Part shown: piece after piece, positions 1 through 7,741 of the stretch
Layout: each line of letters opens with the position of its first letter
How positions within the stretch are numbered: position 1 is the first letter of the stretch
NCBI GenBank assembly: GCA_945901045.1
Contig: CAMDKK010000017.1
Location: 1 to 61,000 of the forward strand
Reading direction: 5' to 3'
Origin: Limnohabitans sp. Rim8
Lineage (GTDB): Bacteria; Pseudomonadota; Gammaproteobacteria; Burkholderiales; Burkholderiaceae_C
Length of the DNA: 61,000 nucleotides
Notes under the pieces: model-generated
Told to the model about the DNA's origin: nothing
Databases searched by the model: none
The model's input: the letters and a program-made list of their open reading frames with translations, nothing else
Translations under genes and position numbers: made by a program

Positions 1-1245
1 GAAGGCCTTGGTCGAGGCCACGCCAATCTCGACCCCAGCGCGGGTCACATAGGCGTGCTTGCATTCCCTCACCATGGCGCTGGTGGACACGTTGCAAATG
101 GTCAGCGTGTGCTTTAGCCCCAAGCTTTGCGCATGGCGCAGCGCGGCCAAGGTGTCGGCGGTCTCGCCAGACTGGGTGATGGTGACGATCAGCGTGTTCG
201 GGTTGGGCACCGATTCGCGGTAGCGGTATTCACTGGCAATTTCGACCTGGCAGGGCACTTTGGCAATCGCCTCAATCCAGTACTTGGCCACGCAACCGCT
301 GTAATAGCTGGTGCCGCAGGCCAGGATAAGTACACTGTCGATGGCCTTGAATGTGGAATAAGCGCCGTCGCCAAACAACTCGGGCGTGATGCCTTCCACG
401 CCTTCGAGCGTGTCGGCAATGGCGCGGGGCTGCTCGAAGATTTCTTTTTGCATATAGTGGCGGTAAGGACCAAGTTCGGCCGCGCCGCTGTGAGCGTTCA
501 CGGTTTTCACCTCACGCACCGTGGCTTTGTGCGTTCGGTCCACGATCCAGTATTTGCCCAGCTGCATGTCGACCACGTCGCCTTCTTCGAGGTACACAAT
601 TTGATCGGTCACACCAGCCAAGGCCATGGCATCGCTGGCCAAAAAGGTTTCGCCCTGTCCCACACCCAGAATCAGTGGCGAGCCGGCACGAGCGCCAATC
701 ACGCGCTGAGGCTCGTCTTTGTGAAACACCGCAATCGCATAGGCGCCGTGCAACTGGCGGATGGCGGTTTTGACGGCTTCAAAAATGTCGCCTTCGTACA
801 CGCTGTCCACCAGGTGGGCGATAACTTCGGTGTCAGTCTGGCTGGTAAAGACATAGCCCTTGGCTTGCAAGGCGGCGCGCAGTTCTTCGTGGTTTTCGAT
901 GATGCCGTTGTGCACCAAGGCCACCTTGCCCGGCTTGGTGTCTGCCACGCCCGTGCCGTGGCTGAAGTGCGGGTGCGCGTTGTGCACCGCCGGCGCACCG
1001 TGCGTGGCCCAGCGTGTGTGGGCAATACCGGTGCCGCCTTCGATGTGGTCGGCCGTGACTTGGTCCATCAGCTCGGCCACACGTGCGGTGCTGCGGGCGC
1101 GCTGTAAGCCACCCTTGCCACCCAGACTGGCCGCGTGCACGGCCACGCCGCACGAGTCATAGCCCCGGTATTCCAGGCGCTGCAGGCCCTGAACCAGCAC
1201 GGGAACGATGTTGCGGGAAGAAACGGCGCCGACGATGCCACACAT
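1..1245 (-). CDS. glmS: Glucosamine-fructose-6-phosphate aminotransferase (isomerizing), C-terminus cut by window edge
   Basis: Makes glucosamine-6-phosphate from fructose-6-phosphate and glutamine, the first step towards UDP-GlcNAc for peptidoglycan and LPS. Translated from the ATG at 1245, the product begins MCGIVGAV, with the Cys2 that becomes the N-terminal nucleophile of class II glutamine amidotransferases, followed by the family signature [13 protein letters not shown]. About 415 of the usual ~610 codons lie in the window: the glutaminase domain (about residues 1-220) and the first sugar-isomerase (SIS) domain; the rest lies beyond position 1. It is divergent from the Lrp-family gene at 1382, and glmU, a later step of the pathway, lies 1.3 kb away. 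No glmS ribozyme-like leader was seen; the 136-base upstream gap is AT-rich and holds a palindrome. Confidence 0.97.
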   Translation of the reverse strand, partial: MCGIVGAVSSRNIVPVLVQGLQRLEYRGYDSCGVAVHAASLGGKGGLQRARSTARVAELMDQVTADHIEGGTGIAHTRWATHGAPAVHNAHPHFSHGTGVADTKPGKVALVHNGIIENHEELRAALQAKGYVFTSQTDTEVIAHLVDSVYEGDIFEAVKTAIRQLHGAYAIAVFHKDEPQRVIGARAGSPLILGVGQGETFLASDAMALAGVTDQIVYLEEGDVVDMQLGKYWIVDRTHKATVREVKTVNAHSGAAELGPYRHYMQKEIFEQPRAIADTLEGVEGITPELFGDGAYSTFKAIDSVLILACGTSYYSGCVAKYWIEAIAKVPCQVEIASEYRYRESVPNPNTLIVTITQSGETADTLAALRHAQSLGLKHTLTICNVSTSAMVRECKHAYVTRAGVEIGVASTKAF

Positions 1246-1328
1246 AGAATTGCTCCAAAACAGTGAATGTGCTGGATATTAAGATGACCAATGAAAAATA
1301 TCCGGTCAATTCTTTACTTTAAATAGTT

Positions 1329-1362
1329 TTTTATTTCATTTTTATTTGAAAATGAAATAAAA
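1329..1362. promoter_or_regulatory. Perfect AT-rich inverted repeat between glmS and the Lrp-family gene
   Basis: Two 14-base arms (1329-1342 and 1349-1362) are exact reverse complements around a 6-base spacer; the core arm reads TTATTTCATTTT. The palindrome lies 20 bases upstream of the Lrp/AsnC-type start codon and 84 bases upstream of glmS, in an AT-rich gap. Lrp-family proteins bind AT-rich palindromes and often regulate themselves and a divergent neighbour, so this is inferred to be the operator. A terminator role is unlikely: the stem has almost no G/C pairs and lies upstream of both genes. Confidence 0.6.
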
Positions 1363-1381
1363 TTTCAATAAAATACTTTTT

Positions 1382-1873
1382 ATGAAATCAATTGAACTGG
1401 ATGCCATTGACCTGCAACTGCTGGACAGCCTGCAGCACGATGCCAGCCTGAGCAATGTGGCGCTGGCGGAGATGGTGAACGTATCGCCGCCCACGTGCCT
1501 GCGCCGCGTGAAAAGGCTGATCGATGACGGCTGGATCGAACGCCAAGTGGCGGTACTCAACGCCGACCAACTCGGGGCTGCGCTGGGCCATGGGCTCACG
1601 GTCTTGGTGGAAGTTTCTCTGGACAAGCAAGGCAGCGAGCACCTGGACGCCTTCGAAGCCCGCGCTGTCGCCCTGGACGCGGTGCAGCAATGTTGGCGCG
1701 TCTCGCCCGGGCCGGACTTCATGCTGGTGCTGCAGGCCCGCGACATGCCCGGTTACTTGGCAATTAGCCAGACTTTATTCACGCAAGACGCGAATGTACG
1801 CAACGTGAAAGCATTTTTTGCGACCAAACGGGCCAAATTCACAAGCACCTGGCCCCTGCGGCCCGCCCTTTAA
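1382..1873 (+). CDS. Lrp/AsnC family transcriptional regulator
   Basis: A 163-residue DNA-binding regulator of the feast/famine family. Residues about 8-60 form the helix-turn-helix (DAIDLQLLDSLQHDASLSNV, then VSPPTCLRRVKRLIDDG), and about 70-150 form the RAM ligand-binding and oligomerisation domain (AVALDAVQQCWRVSPGPDFM). Length is normal for the family. It is divergent from glmS, and the perfect AT-rich palindrome at 1329-1362 lies just before its ATG, suggesting autoregulation and possible control of glmS. Its stop codon overlaps that of the convergent PIN-toxin gene. The effector, probably an amino acid, cannot be read from the sequence. Confidence 0.93.
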   Translation: MKSIELDAIDLQLLDSLQHDASLSNVALAEMVNVSPPTCLRRVKRLIDDGWIERQVAVLNADQLGAALGHGLTVLVEVSLDKQGSEHLDAFEARAVALDAVQQCWRVSPGPDFMLVLQARDMPGYLAISQTLFTQDANVRNVKAFFATKRAKFTSTWPLRPAL

Positions 1874-2286
1874 AGCGCCAACACCTTAAGAGCTTGTTGC
1901 GCCGAAATGATGCGCAGACCCGTCAGCGCTGGTGCTTCCAAAACATCTTTGTCACCGCTCACCAAATAGTCTGCTTGCGCTTTGAGAGCTGCCTCAAAGA
2001 ACTTGTCGTCTTCTGGGTCACGGCAATACACAGCGGGTTCACCGACATCGACCCACAGCGCAGCGGCACTCATGTCGTGCAGCACACGCTCGCGGTTTTC
2101 CAAGCTGATGTAACGGTCAAACTTAGGGCGGTACAGCCGCGTGCGCAACTCATCGAGGGTAGCGCGAGAGAAAACCAGCCTGTGGTGTGCCAGCGCACAT
2201 CGGACCAGCCTCGCAGGAGCGCCATGCGCAGACAAGGCGGCACTGATCAAGACGTTGGTGTCAATGACCAGCTTAAGACTCGTCAC
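1870..2286 (-). CDS. PIN-domain toxin of a type II toxin-antitoxin pair (VapC-like, COG1569 type)
   Basis: A 138-residue PIN-fold protein, predicted metal-dependent ribonuclease toxin. The acidic active-site residues of the fold are visible: Asp9 in VIDTNVLISAAL, Glu46 in the LDEL segment, Asp90/93/94 in CRDPEDDKFFEAAL, and Asp112 in VSGDKDVL. The family is the 'putative toxin-antitoxin system toxin component, PIN family', close to VapC. It overlaps the 3' end of the Phd-type antitoxin gene by 14 bases, the usual antitoxin-first, translationally coupled layout. The target RNA is unknown. Confidence 0.87.
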   Translation of the reverse strand: MTSLKLVIDTNVLISAALSAHGAPARLVRCALAHHRLVFSRATLDELRTRLYRPKFDRYISLENRERVLHDMSAAALWVDVGEPAVYCRDPEDDKFFEAALKAQADYLVSGDKDVLEAPALTGLRIISAQQALKVLAL

Positions 2287-2524
2287 GCAACAAGTCTTCC
2301 AGCAACTCAGGTGTCATGCCCGCACGCTCTGCCTGCACAGCCGTTTCAGCCAGGGTGTGCTGCAAGCGGTTGGCGTAAAACTCACGCATGGCCTCGTAGT
2401 CTTGTGCTGAGACCATCACACCGACCACCCGGTCACGGCGCACGACACGCACCGGCTCTCGCTGGGCCGTATCAATGAAATGTCCAAACTGGGTTTTGGC
2501 TTCGTTAGCAGAAAAGGTTTGCAT
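2273..2524 (-). CDS. Phd/YefM-type antitoxin
   Basis: An 83-residue antitoxin of the prevent-host-death family. The N-terminal half has the typical pattern MQTFSANEAKTQFGHFID followed by a VRVVRRDRVVGVMVS strand and the AQDYEAM helix, which dimerise and bind DNA; the C-terminal half should wrap the toxin. It precedes and overlaps the PIN toxin gene. A short palindrome 15 bases upstream of its ATG is a candidate operator for autorepression. The pair sits directly behind glmU on the same strand. Confidence 0.87.
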   Translation of the reverse strand: MQTFSANEAKTQFGHFIDTAQREPVRVVRRDRVVGVMVSAQDYEAMREFYANRLQHTLAETAVQAERAGMTPELLEDLLRDES

Positions 2525-2539
2525 AGCGCTAATTTAGCA

Positions 2540-2555
2540 CGAATCGTTCGATTCG
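2540..2555. promoter_or_regulatory. Short palindrome upstream of the antitoxin gene, candidate operator
   Basis: CGAATCG and CGATTCG (2540-2546 and 2549-2555) are perfect 7-base inverted repeats separated by TT, lying 15 bases before the antitoxin ATG and 7 bases after the glmU stop. The motif GCACGAA also occurs on both sides as a direct repeat. Phd-type antitoxins bind short palindromes at their own promoters, which makes an operator the best reading; a weak glmU terminator is the alternative, but no T-tract follows. Confidence 0.5.
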
Positions 2556-2561
2556 CACGAA

Positions 2562-3971
2562 CTATTTGAATTTCGGCTGTTTTTGCGGCCGCGCCCAATT
2601 GGCAATGCTCACTTGCTTGCCGCGCGCCACACTCAGGGCGCCGGGTTCGGTGCTCTTGGTGATCGCCGAGCCGCCGCCCACGGTGCCGCCAGCGCCAATA
2701 ACCACCGGTGCGACCAAGACACAGTTGCTGCCGATGTGCACGTCGGCCTCGATCACGGTGCGGTGCTTGTTGGCGCCGTCGTAATTGGCAGTGATGCTGC
2801 CCGCGCCGAAGTTGACGCGCTCACCCACCGTGGCGTCGCCCAAATACGCCAAATGGTTGGCTTTGGCGCCCTTGGCCAGGGTGGCGTTTTTGACTTCCAC
2901 AAAGTTACCAATGTGCACTTCAGCGGCCAATTGCGCGCCGGGGCGCAGGCGGGCAAACGGGCCGATCAAGGAACCCTCGCCTACCGTCACACCGAGTTTT
3001 TCGCCGTCGATGTGGGTGAAGGGGTGAATCACCGCACCTGCGGCAATGGTGCAGTTGGCAATCACGCAGTTCGCGCCCACGCGCACACCCTCGCCCAGGC
3101 TGACACGGCCTTCAAAAATGCAATTGACGTCTATCTCCACGTCCTGGCCGCAGTCCAGTTGGCCACGCACATCAAACCGCGCAGGGTCCATCAAGCGCAC
3201 CCCTTGTTCCATGTAAGCGTGGGCTTGGCGCAGTTGGTGCGCACGCTCCAATTCGGCCAACTGCACCGGGCTGTTGATGCCCGCCACCTGCAGCGCGTCT
3301 GTGATGGTGTGGGCGACCACCTCGACGCCGTCGGCCACGGCAAATTTCACGATGTCTGTCAGGTAGTACTCGCCCTGCACATTATGGTTGTCCAGGCGCG
3401 CCAGCCAAGGCTTGAGCAGGCGTGCAGGCACGGCCATGATGCCGCTGTACACCTCTTTGATTTGGCGCTGTGCATCGGTGGCATCTTTTTGTTCCACGAT
3501 GGCTTGCACCTGATCGCCCTGCCGCACAATACGGCCATAACCTGTGGGGTCGGCAAATTCAATGGTCAGCAATGCCAAGCGCGAGCCCCCGCTGGCCGCC
3601 AACAAGGCTTGCAGCGTATCGGCCTGGGTCAAAGGCACATCTCCCGACAAGACCACCACCAAACCATCGTCCGCCAAGGCGGGTACCGCTTGCTGAACAG
3701 CATGCCCTGTTCCCAATTGCGGTTCTTGGCGCACAAAGCGCAAGGTGGTTTGGCCAGCAACGGACGTCAAAGCGGCCTCCACGGCCTCTGCCCCATGCCC
3801 CGTGATCACCACTGCCGAGCGGGCCTGCAATTGCGCCGCAGTGGCCAGCACATGCTGCACCAAAGGCACGCCTGCCAGGCGCTGCAAAACTTTGGGCAAG
3901 CGACTTTTCATGCGCGTGCCTTTACCAGCGGCCATGACCACCACATCAAAGGGAAGAAGTGTTGAATTCAT
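2562..3971 (-). CDS. glmU: Bifunctional UDP-N-acetylglucosamine diphosphorylase / glucosamine-1-phosphate N-acetyltransferase
   Basis: Catalyses the last two steps to UDP-GlcNAc: acetylation of glucosamine-1-phosphate and uridylyl transfer. The N-terminal Rossmann-like domain carries the nucleotide-binding signature VVMAAGKGTRMKSRLPKVL; the C-terminal half (about residues 255-455) has the repeating hydrophobic hexapeptides of a left-handed beta-helix acyltransferase, with the acetyl-CoA-site region AYLGDATVGERVNFGAGSI. Length (469 residues) is normal. I chose the ATG at 3971; an in-frame ATG three codons upstream (3980) is equally possible, and neither has a strong ribosome binding site. Confidence 0.97.
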   Translation of the reverse strand: MNSTLLPFDVVVMAAGKGTRMKSRLPKVLQRLAGVPLVQHVLATAAQLQARSAVVITGHGAEAVEAALTSVAGQTTLRFVRQEPQLGTGHAVQQAVPALADDGLVVVLSGDVPLTQADTLQALLAASGGSRLALLTIEFADPTGYGRIVRQGDQVQAIVEQKDATDAQRQIKEVYSGIMAVPARLLKPWLARLDNHNVQGEYYLTDIVKFAVADGVEVVAHTITDALQVAGINSPVQLAELERAHQLRQAHAYMEQGVRLMDPARFDVRGQLDCGQDVEIDVNCIFEGRVSLGEGVRVGANCVIANCTIAAGAVIHPFTHIDGEKLGVTVGEGSLIGPFARLRPGAQLAAEVHIGNFVEVKNATLAKGAKANHLAYLGDATVGERVNFGAGSITANYDGANKHRTVIEADVHIGSNCVLVAPVVIGAGGTVGGGSAITKSTEPGALSVARGKQVSIANWARPQKQPKFK

Positions 3972-4078
3972 ACAGTTCATTACAAGGTTGAAGGCCTGTT
4001 GTTGGGCCGGCTAAAGTGAAAGCGTTCACAATCCTGTTCACCAGTGGCCTTGATCCCTATTATCGTTCCAAGAATCTC

Positions 4079-4927
4079 ATGCGCATTGTCTTACTTTCAC
4101 TGCTTGTCTTCCTGTTGCAAGGCTGCAGCGCCATCAAGCTGGGCTACAACAAGGTAGATGATTTGGCCTATTGGTGGCTCGACGGATATGCTGATTTTTC
4201 CAAAGCCCAATCCGAGAAGATGCAGGCTTCTTTGGAGCAAATTCTGCGCTGGCACCGTGAACAAGAGTTGCCTGCCTACGCCTCTCTGCTGCAGCAAGCC
4301 CAAGGCTTGGCTGGGGACATCGTCACACCTGCGCAAGTCTGCAGCAAATGGGATGCAGCGCAAGCCCGTATCGAGGTTTTGGCCGCCAAGGCACTTCCTG
4401 CTCTGACCGAGGCGGCCATGGATATGTCCGCCCGACAATTGGCCCACATCGAGCGTCAATGGGCCAAAAAAAATGCGACTTGGCAGGACGATTGGCTCAA
4501 AGGCACGCCGGCACAACGTGAACAAAAACGGCTGGATGCGCTGGTCGATCGCTTCGCATCTTTTTATGGCAACCTGAACCCCACACAAACCCAGCTGTTG
4601 CAGCAGCAAATCAAATTTTCAACGTGGACTCCAGAATGGGGTTGGCAGGACCGCTTGCAAAAACAGCAGCAGTTGATGACCGTGCTGCGCACATTCCAGA
4701 CTAAAACTCTTACCCCAGATCAAGCGCAAGAGGCGTTGAAAACGGTCTACCAAAACTGGACATCCACCAGTGCAGGCCCAGGCTCTGAAATGCGCCAGCG
4801 CTTGATGCAGCAAGCTTGCGCTAATGTCGCTCAAATGCACAACAGCACGACCCCTGCACAGCGACTCAAAGCTGTCCAAAAGATCAAGGCTTATGTCAGT
4901 GACTTGAAGGACTTGGCAGGCTCATGA
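4079..4927 (+). CDS. DUF6279 family lipoprotein
   Basis: A predicted lipoprotein of unknown function. From the ATG at 4079 the product has a short lipoprotein signal peptide (MRIVLLSLLVFLLQGCS) with the lipobox cysteine at residue 16; an in-frame start 63 bases upstream would put a hydrophilic stretch before the signal and is rejected. The segment after the cysteine (AIKLGYNKVDDLAYWWLDGY) is the hallmark of the DUF6279 family, which is widespread in proteobacteria without an assigned role. The remainder is helical and rich in Gln, Ala and Lys. It is divergent from glmU. Confidence 0.85.
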   Translation: MRIVLLSLLVFLLQGCSAIKLGYNKVDDLAYWWLDGYADFSKAQSEKMQASLEQILRWHREQELPAYASLLQQAQGLAGDIVTPAQVCSKWDAAQARIEVLAAKALPALTEAAMDMSARQLAHIERQWAKKNATWQDDWLKGTPAQREQKRLDALVDRFASFYGNLNPTQTQLLQQQIKFSTWTPEWGWQDRLQKQQQLMTVLRTFQTKTLTPDQAQEALKTVYQNWTSTSAGPGSEMRQRLMQQACANVAQMHNSTTPAQRLKAVQKIKAYVSDLKDLAGS

Positions 4928-4954
4928 AAACGAAATAAAGACGAAATGAAAGCG

Positions 4955-4977
4955 AAAAAAAACCCCCTCGCAAGGGG
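4955..4977 (-). terminator. Rho-independent terminator of the MBL-fold hydrolase gene
   Basis: Read on the minus strand, CCCCT-TGCG-AGGGG (4977-4964) forms a short GC hairpin followed by GTTTTTTTT (T8 at 4962-4955). It lies 38 bases after the stop codon of the hydrolase gene at 5015. On the plus strand the hairpin is preceded by the A-run and has no T-tract, so it is one-directional. Confidence 0.85.
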
Positions 4978-5014
4978 CTGGGTGTCAAGGCATAAAGCGA
5001 GCAAGAGGCTGGTG

Positions 5015-6016
5015 TCAAGCTTGCAGCGCTTGCCACATTTCCATGTCGCGCTCGGCCGTCCAGATGCGGGGGTTCTTGATGCCCGAGGCTTCGTCAAATG
5101 CGCGGGTCACGTCAAACGGCAGGCAGTGCTCGTAAATAAAGACCTGGCCAAAAATCGGGTCCATGCTCTTGCGCGTGTGGGCCATGGCGGCTTTCAAATC
5201 CATTTGGCCTGCCACCGCCTCTTTACCGGCGGTGAACAAAGTCTCAACCCATCGCTTGGTGTAGTCGAGCGCCTTGTTGACATTGGCCGCACCCTTCATG
5301 GCTTCACCACGGCCAGGCACGATGGCTTCGGCTTTCAAGGCACGCAAAGCTTCCAGGGTGGCAGGCCACTCTTCGAGTTGGGCGTCACCGGTGTACACAC
5401 CCGCTTCGTACTCAACCAAATCACCTGAGAACAGCACTTTTTCGGCTTCCACCCACGCGATCGTATCGCCGCGTGTATGGCCGTAACCGGGGCTCCAAAT
5501 CTGCACCTTGACGCCGCCTAAGTCGAGCACCAATTGGCCAGGGACTTCGCCCTTGGTCGCGTCGCCGCCACCAATCACCATGGTAGGCCAAGTCAAGCCG
5601 GGCACCTCGTCGGCACCACGGAATAAACGAGGAAAGCGCTCCATCTCGCTCTTCATGTCTTGCGCACCCCGCTCGACAATCAACTCATAAGTGCCCTGGC
5701 TGGCAATCACTTCGGTGGCCCCTTCGGCCACATAGGCGCTGGCACCCAACACGCGGACAGCGTGGTAATGGGTCAACAAGACGTATTTGATCGGCTTGTC
5801 GCTGATTTTGCGGATTTGCGCGATCAGGTCCTTGGCCATGGCCGGCGTGGCCGTGGCGTCGCTGACCATGATGAATTTGTCGCCAATGATGACGCCAGAG
5901 TTCGGGTCTCCCTCAGCGGTATAGGCCCAGCAGTGCGGGCTGAGTTGCTCGAAAGTGATCTTCTTGTCGGCCAGATCGGCTTGCGAGGCAAAGGCCTTGG
6001 TGGGGGCTTGGGTCAT
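5015..6016 (-). CDS. MBL-fold metallo-hydrolase with a divergent metal-binding motif
   Basis: A 333-residue protein of the metallo-beta-lactamase fold. The usual HxHxDH motif reads THYHAVRVLGASAY: the two first histidines are kept, but the Asp and the following His are Val and Arg. Later motifs are GHTRGD (metal His kept), FSGDLVEY (bridging Asp kept) and VPGRG in place of the usual GH. This matches, from memory, a conserved proteobacterial subfamily rather than a decayed gene, since the reading frame is intact. The substrate is unknown. It follows the TetR gene on the same strand across a 76-base gap that contains inverted and direct repeats, and ends at a terminator. Confidence 0.85.
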   Translation of the reverse strand: MTQAPTKAFASQADLADKKITFEQLSPHCWAYTAEGDPNSGVIIGDKFIMVSDATATPAMAKDLIAQIRKISDKPIKYVLLTHYHAVRVLGASAYVAEGATEVIASQGTYELIVERGAQDMKSEMERFPRLFRGADEVPGLTWPTMVIGGGDATKGEVPGQLVLDLGGVKVQIWSPGYGHTRGDTIAWVEAEKVLFSGDLVEYEAGVYTGDAQLEEWPATLEALRALKAEAIVPGRGEAMKGAANVNKALDYTKRWVETLFTAGKEAVAGQMDLKAAMAHTRKSMDPIFGQVFIYEHCLPFDVTRAFDEASGIKNPRIWTAERDMEMWQALQA

Positions 6017-6044
6017 GAAATTCTCCGCGTGAACAATAAAAAAT

Positions 6045-6085
6045 GGATTTTACCTAATCGTAATCGGTTACGCATCGGTAAATTC
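6045..6085. promoter_or_regulatory. Repeat-rich spacer between TetR gene and MBL hydrolase, candidate operator
   Basis: The gap holds an imperfect inverted repeat (ATTTTACCTAATCG against the complement of CGCATCGGTAAATT, 10 of 14 positions) and inside it a perfect CGTAA-TCGG-TTACG palindrome at 6059-6072. On the minus strand there are two direct copies of ACCGAT eleven bases apart. The spot, 30-70 bases before the hydrolase ATG and just after the TetR stop, suits an operator, but binding by the neighbouring TetR protein is inference. Confidence 0.4.
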
Positions 6086-6092
6086 AACTCAC

Positions 6093-6716
6093 TCAAGCCA
6101 GCCCTTTTTCCAAAAGCTGAATCACTTCGTCGGCAAACGCCACGTAGCTGATCGGGCCGCCGGGGCGCAGCCAGGTGAAGGTCCAGTTGATCATGCCAAA
6201 CAGCATCATGGTGATGGCGGTCTGGTTGGCGGGAGTTAGGCGTTCGGGGTAGGCGCGCTTCAGGGCGCGGGTTACAGCGGCCACCACATCGCGCTGGCGG
6301 TTCAAGATCAGCTCACGCGGGGACTGGCCTGCGAGCCCGGTATCCGGCGCATCGCTCAAAAACTGGGTGTCGTTGAGCAGCGCCACATGGCGGGTGGCTG
6401 AGTTTTCATATTCCTGCAAAAACGCCCGAATCAGTTCATGCAGGGCGGCGCGGTCGGTCAGGTTACGCCGCTGGGCGATGGCCTCGGCCTGCGCAATCAG
6501 CGTCAGCAAGCGCTGGGTATAGCGGTCCATCAGGTCAAACAGAATCGCCTCTTTGCTGTCGTAGTAATGGTAAAGCCGGGCCTTGGAGGTGCCGCAGGCG
6601 GTGGCAATCTCGTTCATGCTGGCCGCAGGGTAGCTGCGGCTGGCAAAACATTGCGCCGCGATGTCCAAAATGGCTTCGCGCTTGAGGTCGTGGGTTGCTG
6701 ATTTGGGTCGGGCCAT
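6093..6716 (-). CDS. TetR/AcrR family transcriptional regulator
   Basis: A 207-residue TetR-type repressor. The N-terminal helix-turn-helix is clear (about residues 12-60: REAILDIAAQCFASRSYPAA, SMNEIATACGTSKARLYHYY), followed by an all-helical ligand-binding domain. From memory the N-terminus resembles the PaaR-type regulators of phenylacetate genes in Burkholderiales, but it is 36 kb from the paa operon here, and its nearest partner is the MBL hydrolase downstream. Ligand and target are unknown. Confidence 0.9.
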   Translation of the reverse strand: MARPKSATHDLKREAILDIAAQCFASRSYPAASMNEIATACGTSKARLYHYYDSKEAILFDLMDRYTQRLLTLIAQAEAIAQRRNLTDRAALHELIRAFLQEYENSATRHVALLNDTQFLSDAPDTGLAGQSPRELILNRQRDVVAAVTRALKRAYPERLTPANQTAITMMLFGMINWTFTWLRPGGPISYVAFADEVIQLLEKGLA

Positions 6717-6748
6717 GGGGCATTTTGCCAGTACAGCGATCGCGTTTT

Positions 6749-7741
6749 TTAAAGGATGCGCCCCGATCTGGCCAGGGCTCTGATCGCACTGATCATGACC
6801 AGCAGCATGCCCAGCAAGGCCACATACGACGTGATTTCACTCATGGCCTGCTTTTCAAACCGCAAGCGGTAGCCGAGTTTGTCGTACACCGCCAACAAAC
6901 CTTCTGCGCTGTCAGCCCTGAAATACTCGCCTTGGGTGAGGGTGGACACTTTTTTGAGTGCGTCTTCTTCGAGTTTCACGCGCATCGATCGGCCTTGCAT
7001 GCGCACCACGTCGCCTTCCAAAGTCCCAATGCCCACGGTGTAGACCTTCACTTCATGGGTGGCGGCCAGCTCGGCCATTTTGATGAAGTCCGGCCCCATA
7101 TTGCTTTGCCCATCGCTCATCAAGACGATGGCGGTGTTGCGGCCCCGACTGGCCGAAGCTTCTTTGGGTGCCTTGGCGGCGTCCAGGGATTGGCCAGCCG
7201 ATTCGGCTTTTTTGACCGCACCGGGCTCTGACGCTTGGTTGATGATTTTTTGCGCGTCAATGCCTGAGCCGGGCAGCAAGGCCTCTAGGGAAATGAGCAA
7301 GCCTGTGCCCAGTGCCGAGCCGTATTGAAGCGGCAGCGACTCCAAGGCCTTGAACAATGCACCCCTTTCTTCTGTAGGCGCTTGCGCCAGCGCGGCCGTG
7401 CCCGCCACTGTGACGAGGCCGACCCGCAACCGGGCCGGTTTGCCTTCTATGAATTTTTGCGCGGCCAATTGCGCCGCCTCGATGCGCGATGGTTTTAAAT
7501 CTTGGGCCCGCATGCTGCCCGAGGTGTCGATCACGAGCATGACGGTGGCTTCGCGCAAGGGGGTCATCAACACCGCCTGCGGTCTGCCCAAGGCCGTGCA
7601 CAGCAGCAGCAAACCCAGGCACAACACCCAAGGAGGCATGCGCTTGGTTTTGTAAGCGTACAGCCCTGCGATCAAAGGCACTGCTGCGGCCGTAAACAAC
7701 AGCAGTGGCCACAAGAAGCTGATGGAACGCAGATCAGGCAC
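6749..7741 (-). CDS. von Willebrand factor A domain membrane protein (BatA-like)
   Basis: A 330-residue inner-membrane protein. Two N-terminal membrane segments (about residues 8-30 and 38-55) precede a VWA domain with an intact metal-ion-dependent adhesion site, DTSGSM (Asp72), plus the later Thr/Asp positions in VLMSDGQSN; a third membrane segment lies near the C-terminus (about 305-322). It overlaps the DUF58 gene by 8 bases and is the last gene of the protease-MoxR-DUF58-VWA series. In such clusters MoxR ATPases act with VWA proteins as chaperone-like systems at the envelope; the client is unknown. Confidence 0.9.
   Translation of the reverse strand: MPDLRSISFLWPLLLFTAAAVPLIAGLYAYKTKRMPPWVLCLGLLLLCTALGRPQAVLMTPLREATVMLVIDTSGSMRAQDLKPSRIEAAQLAAQKFIEGKPARLRVGLVTVAGTAALAQAPTEERGALFKALESLPLQYGSALGTGLLISLEALLPGSGIDAQKIINQASEPGAVKKAESAGQSLDAAKAPKEASASRGRNTAIVLMSDGQSNMGPDFIKMAELAATHEVKVYTVGIGTLEGDVVRMQGRSMRVKLEEDALKKVSTLTQGEYFRADSAEGLLAVYDKLGYRLRFEKQAMSEITSYVALLGMLLVMISAIRALARSGRIL

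Noticed and set aside
127-1107. Long plus-strand open frame opposite glmS
   Set aside because: It is the antisense of the intact glmS frame and has no family character; similar long antisense frames lie opposite glmU, ahcY and the MidA gene because of codon bias in this GC-rich DNA.
1246-1381. glmS ribozyme
   Set aside because: The glmS leader is AT-rich and short, lacks the ribozyme core, and the ribozyme is mainly known from Gram-positive bacteria.
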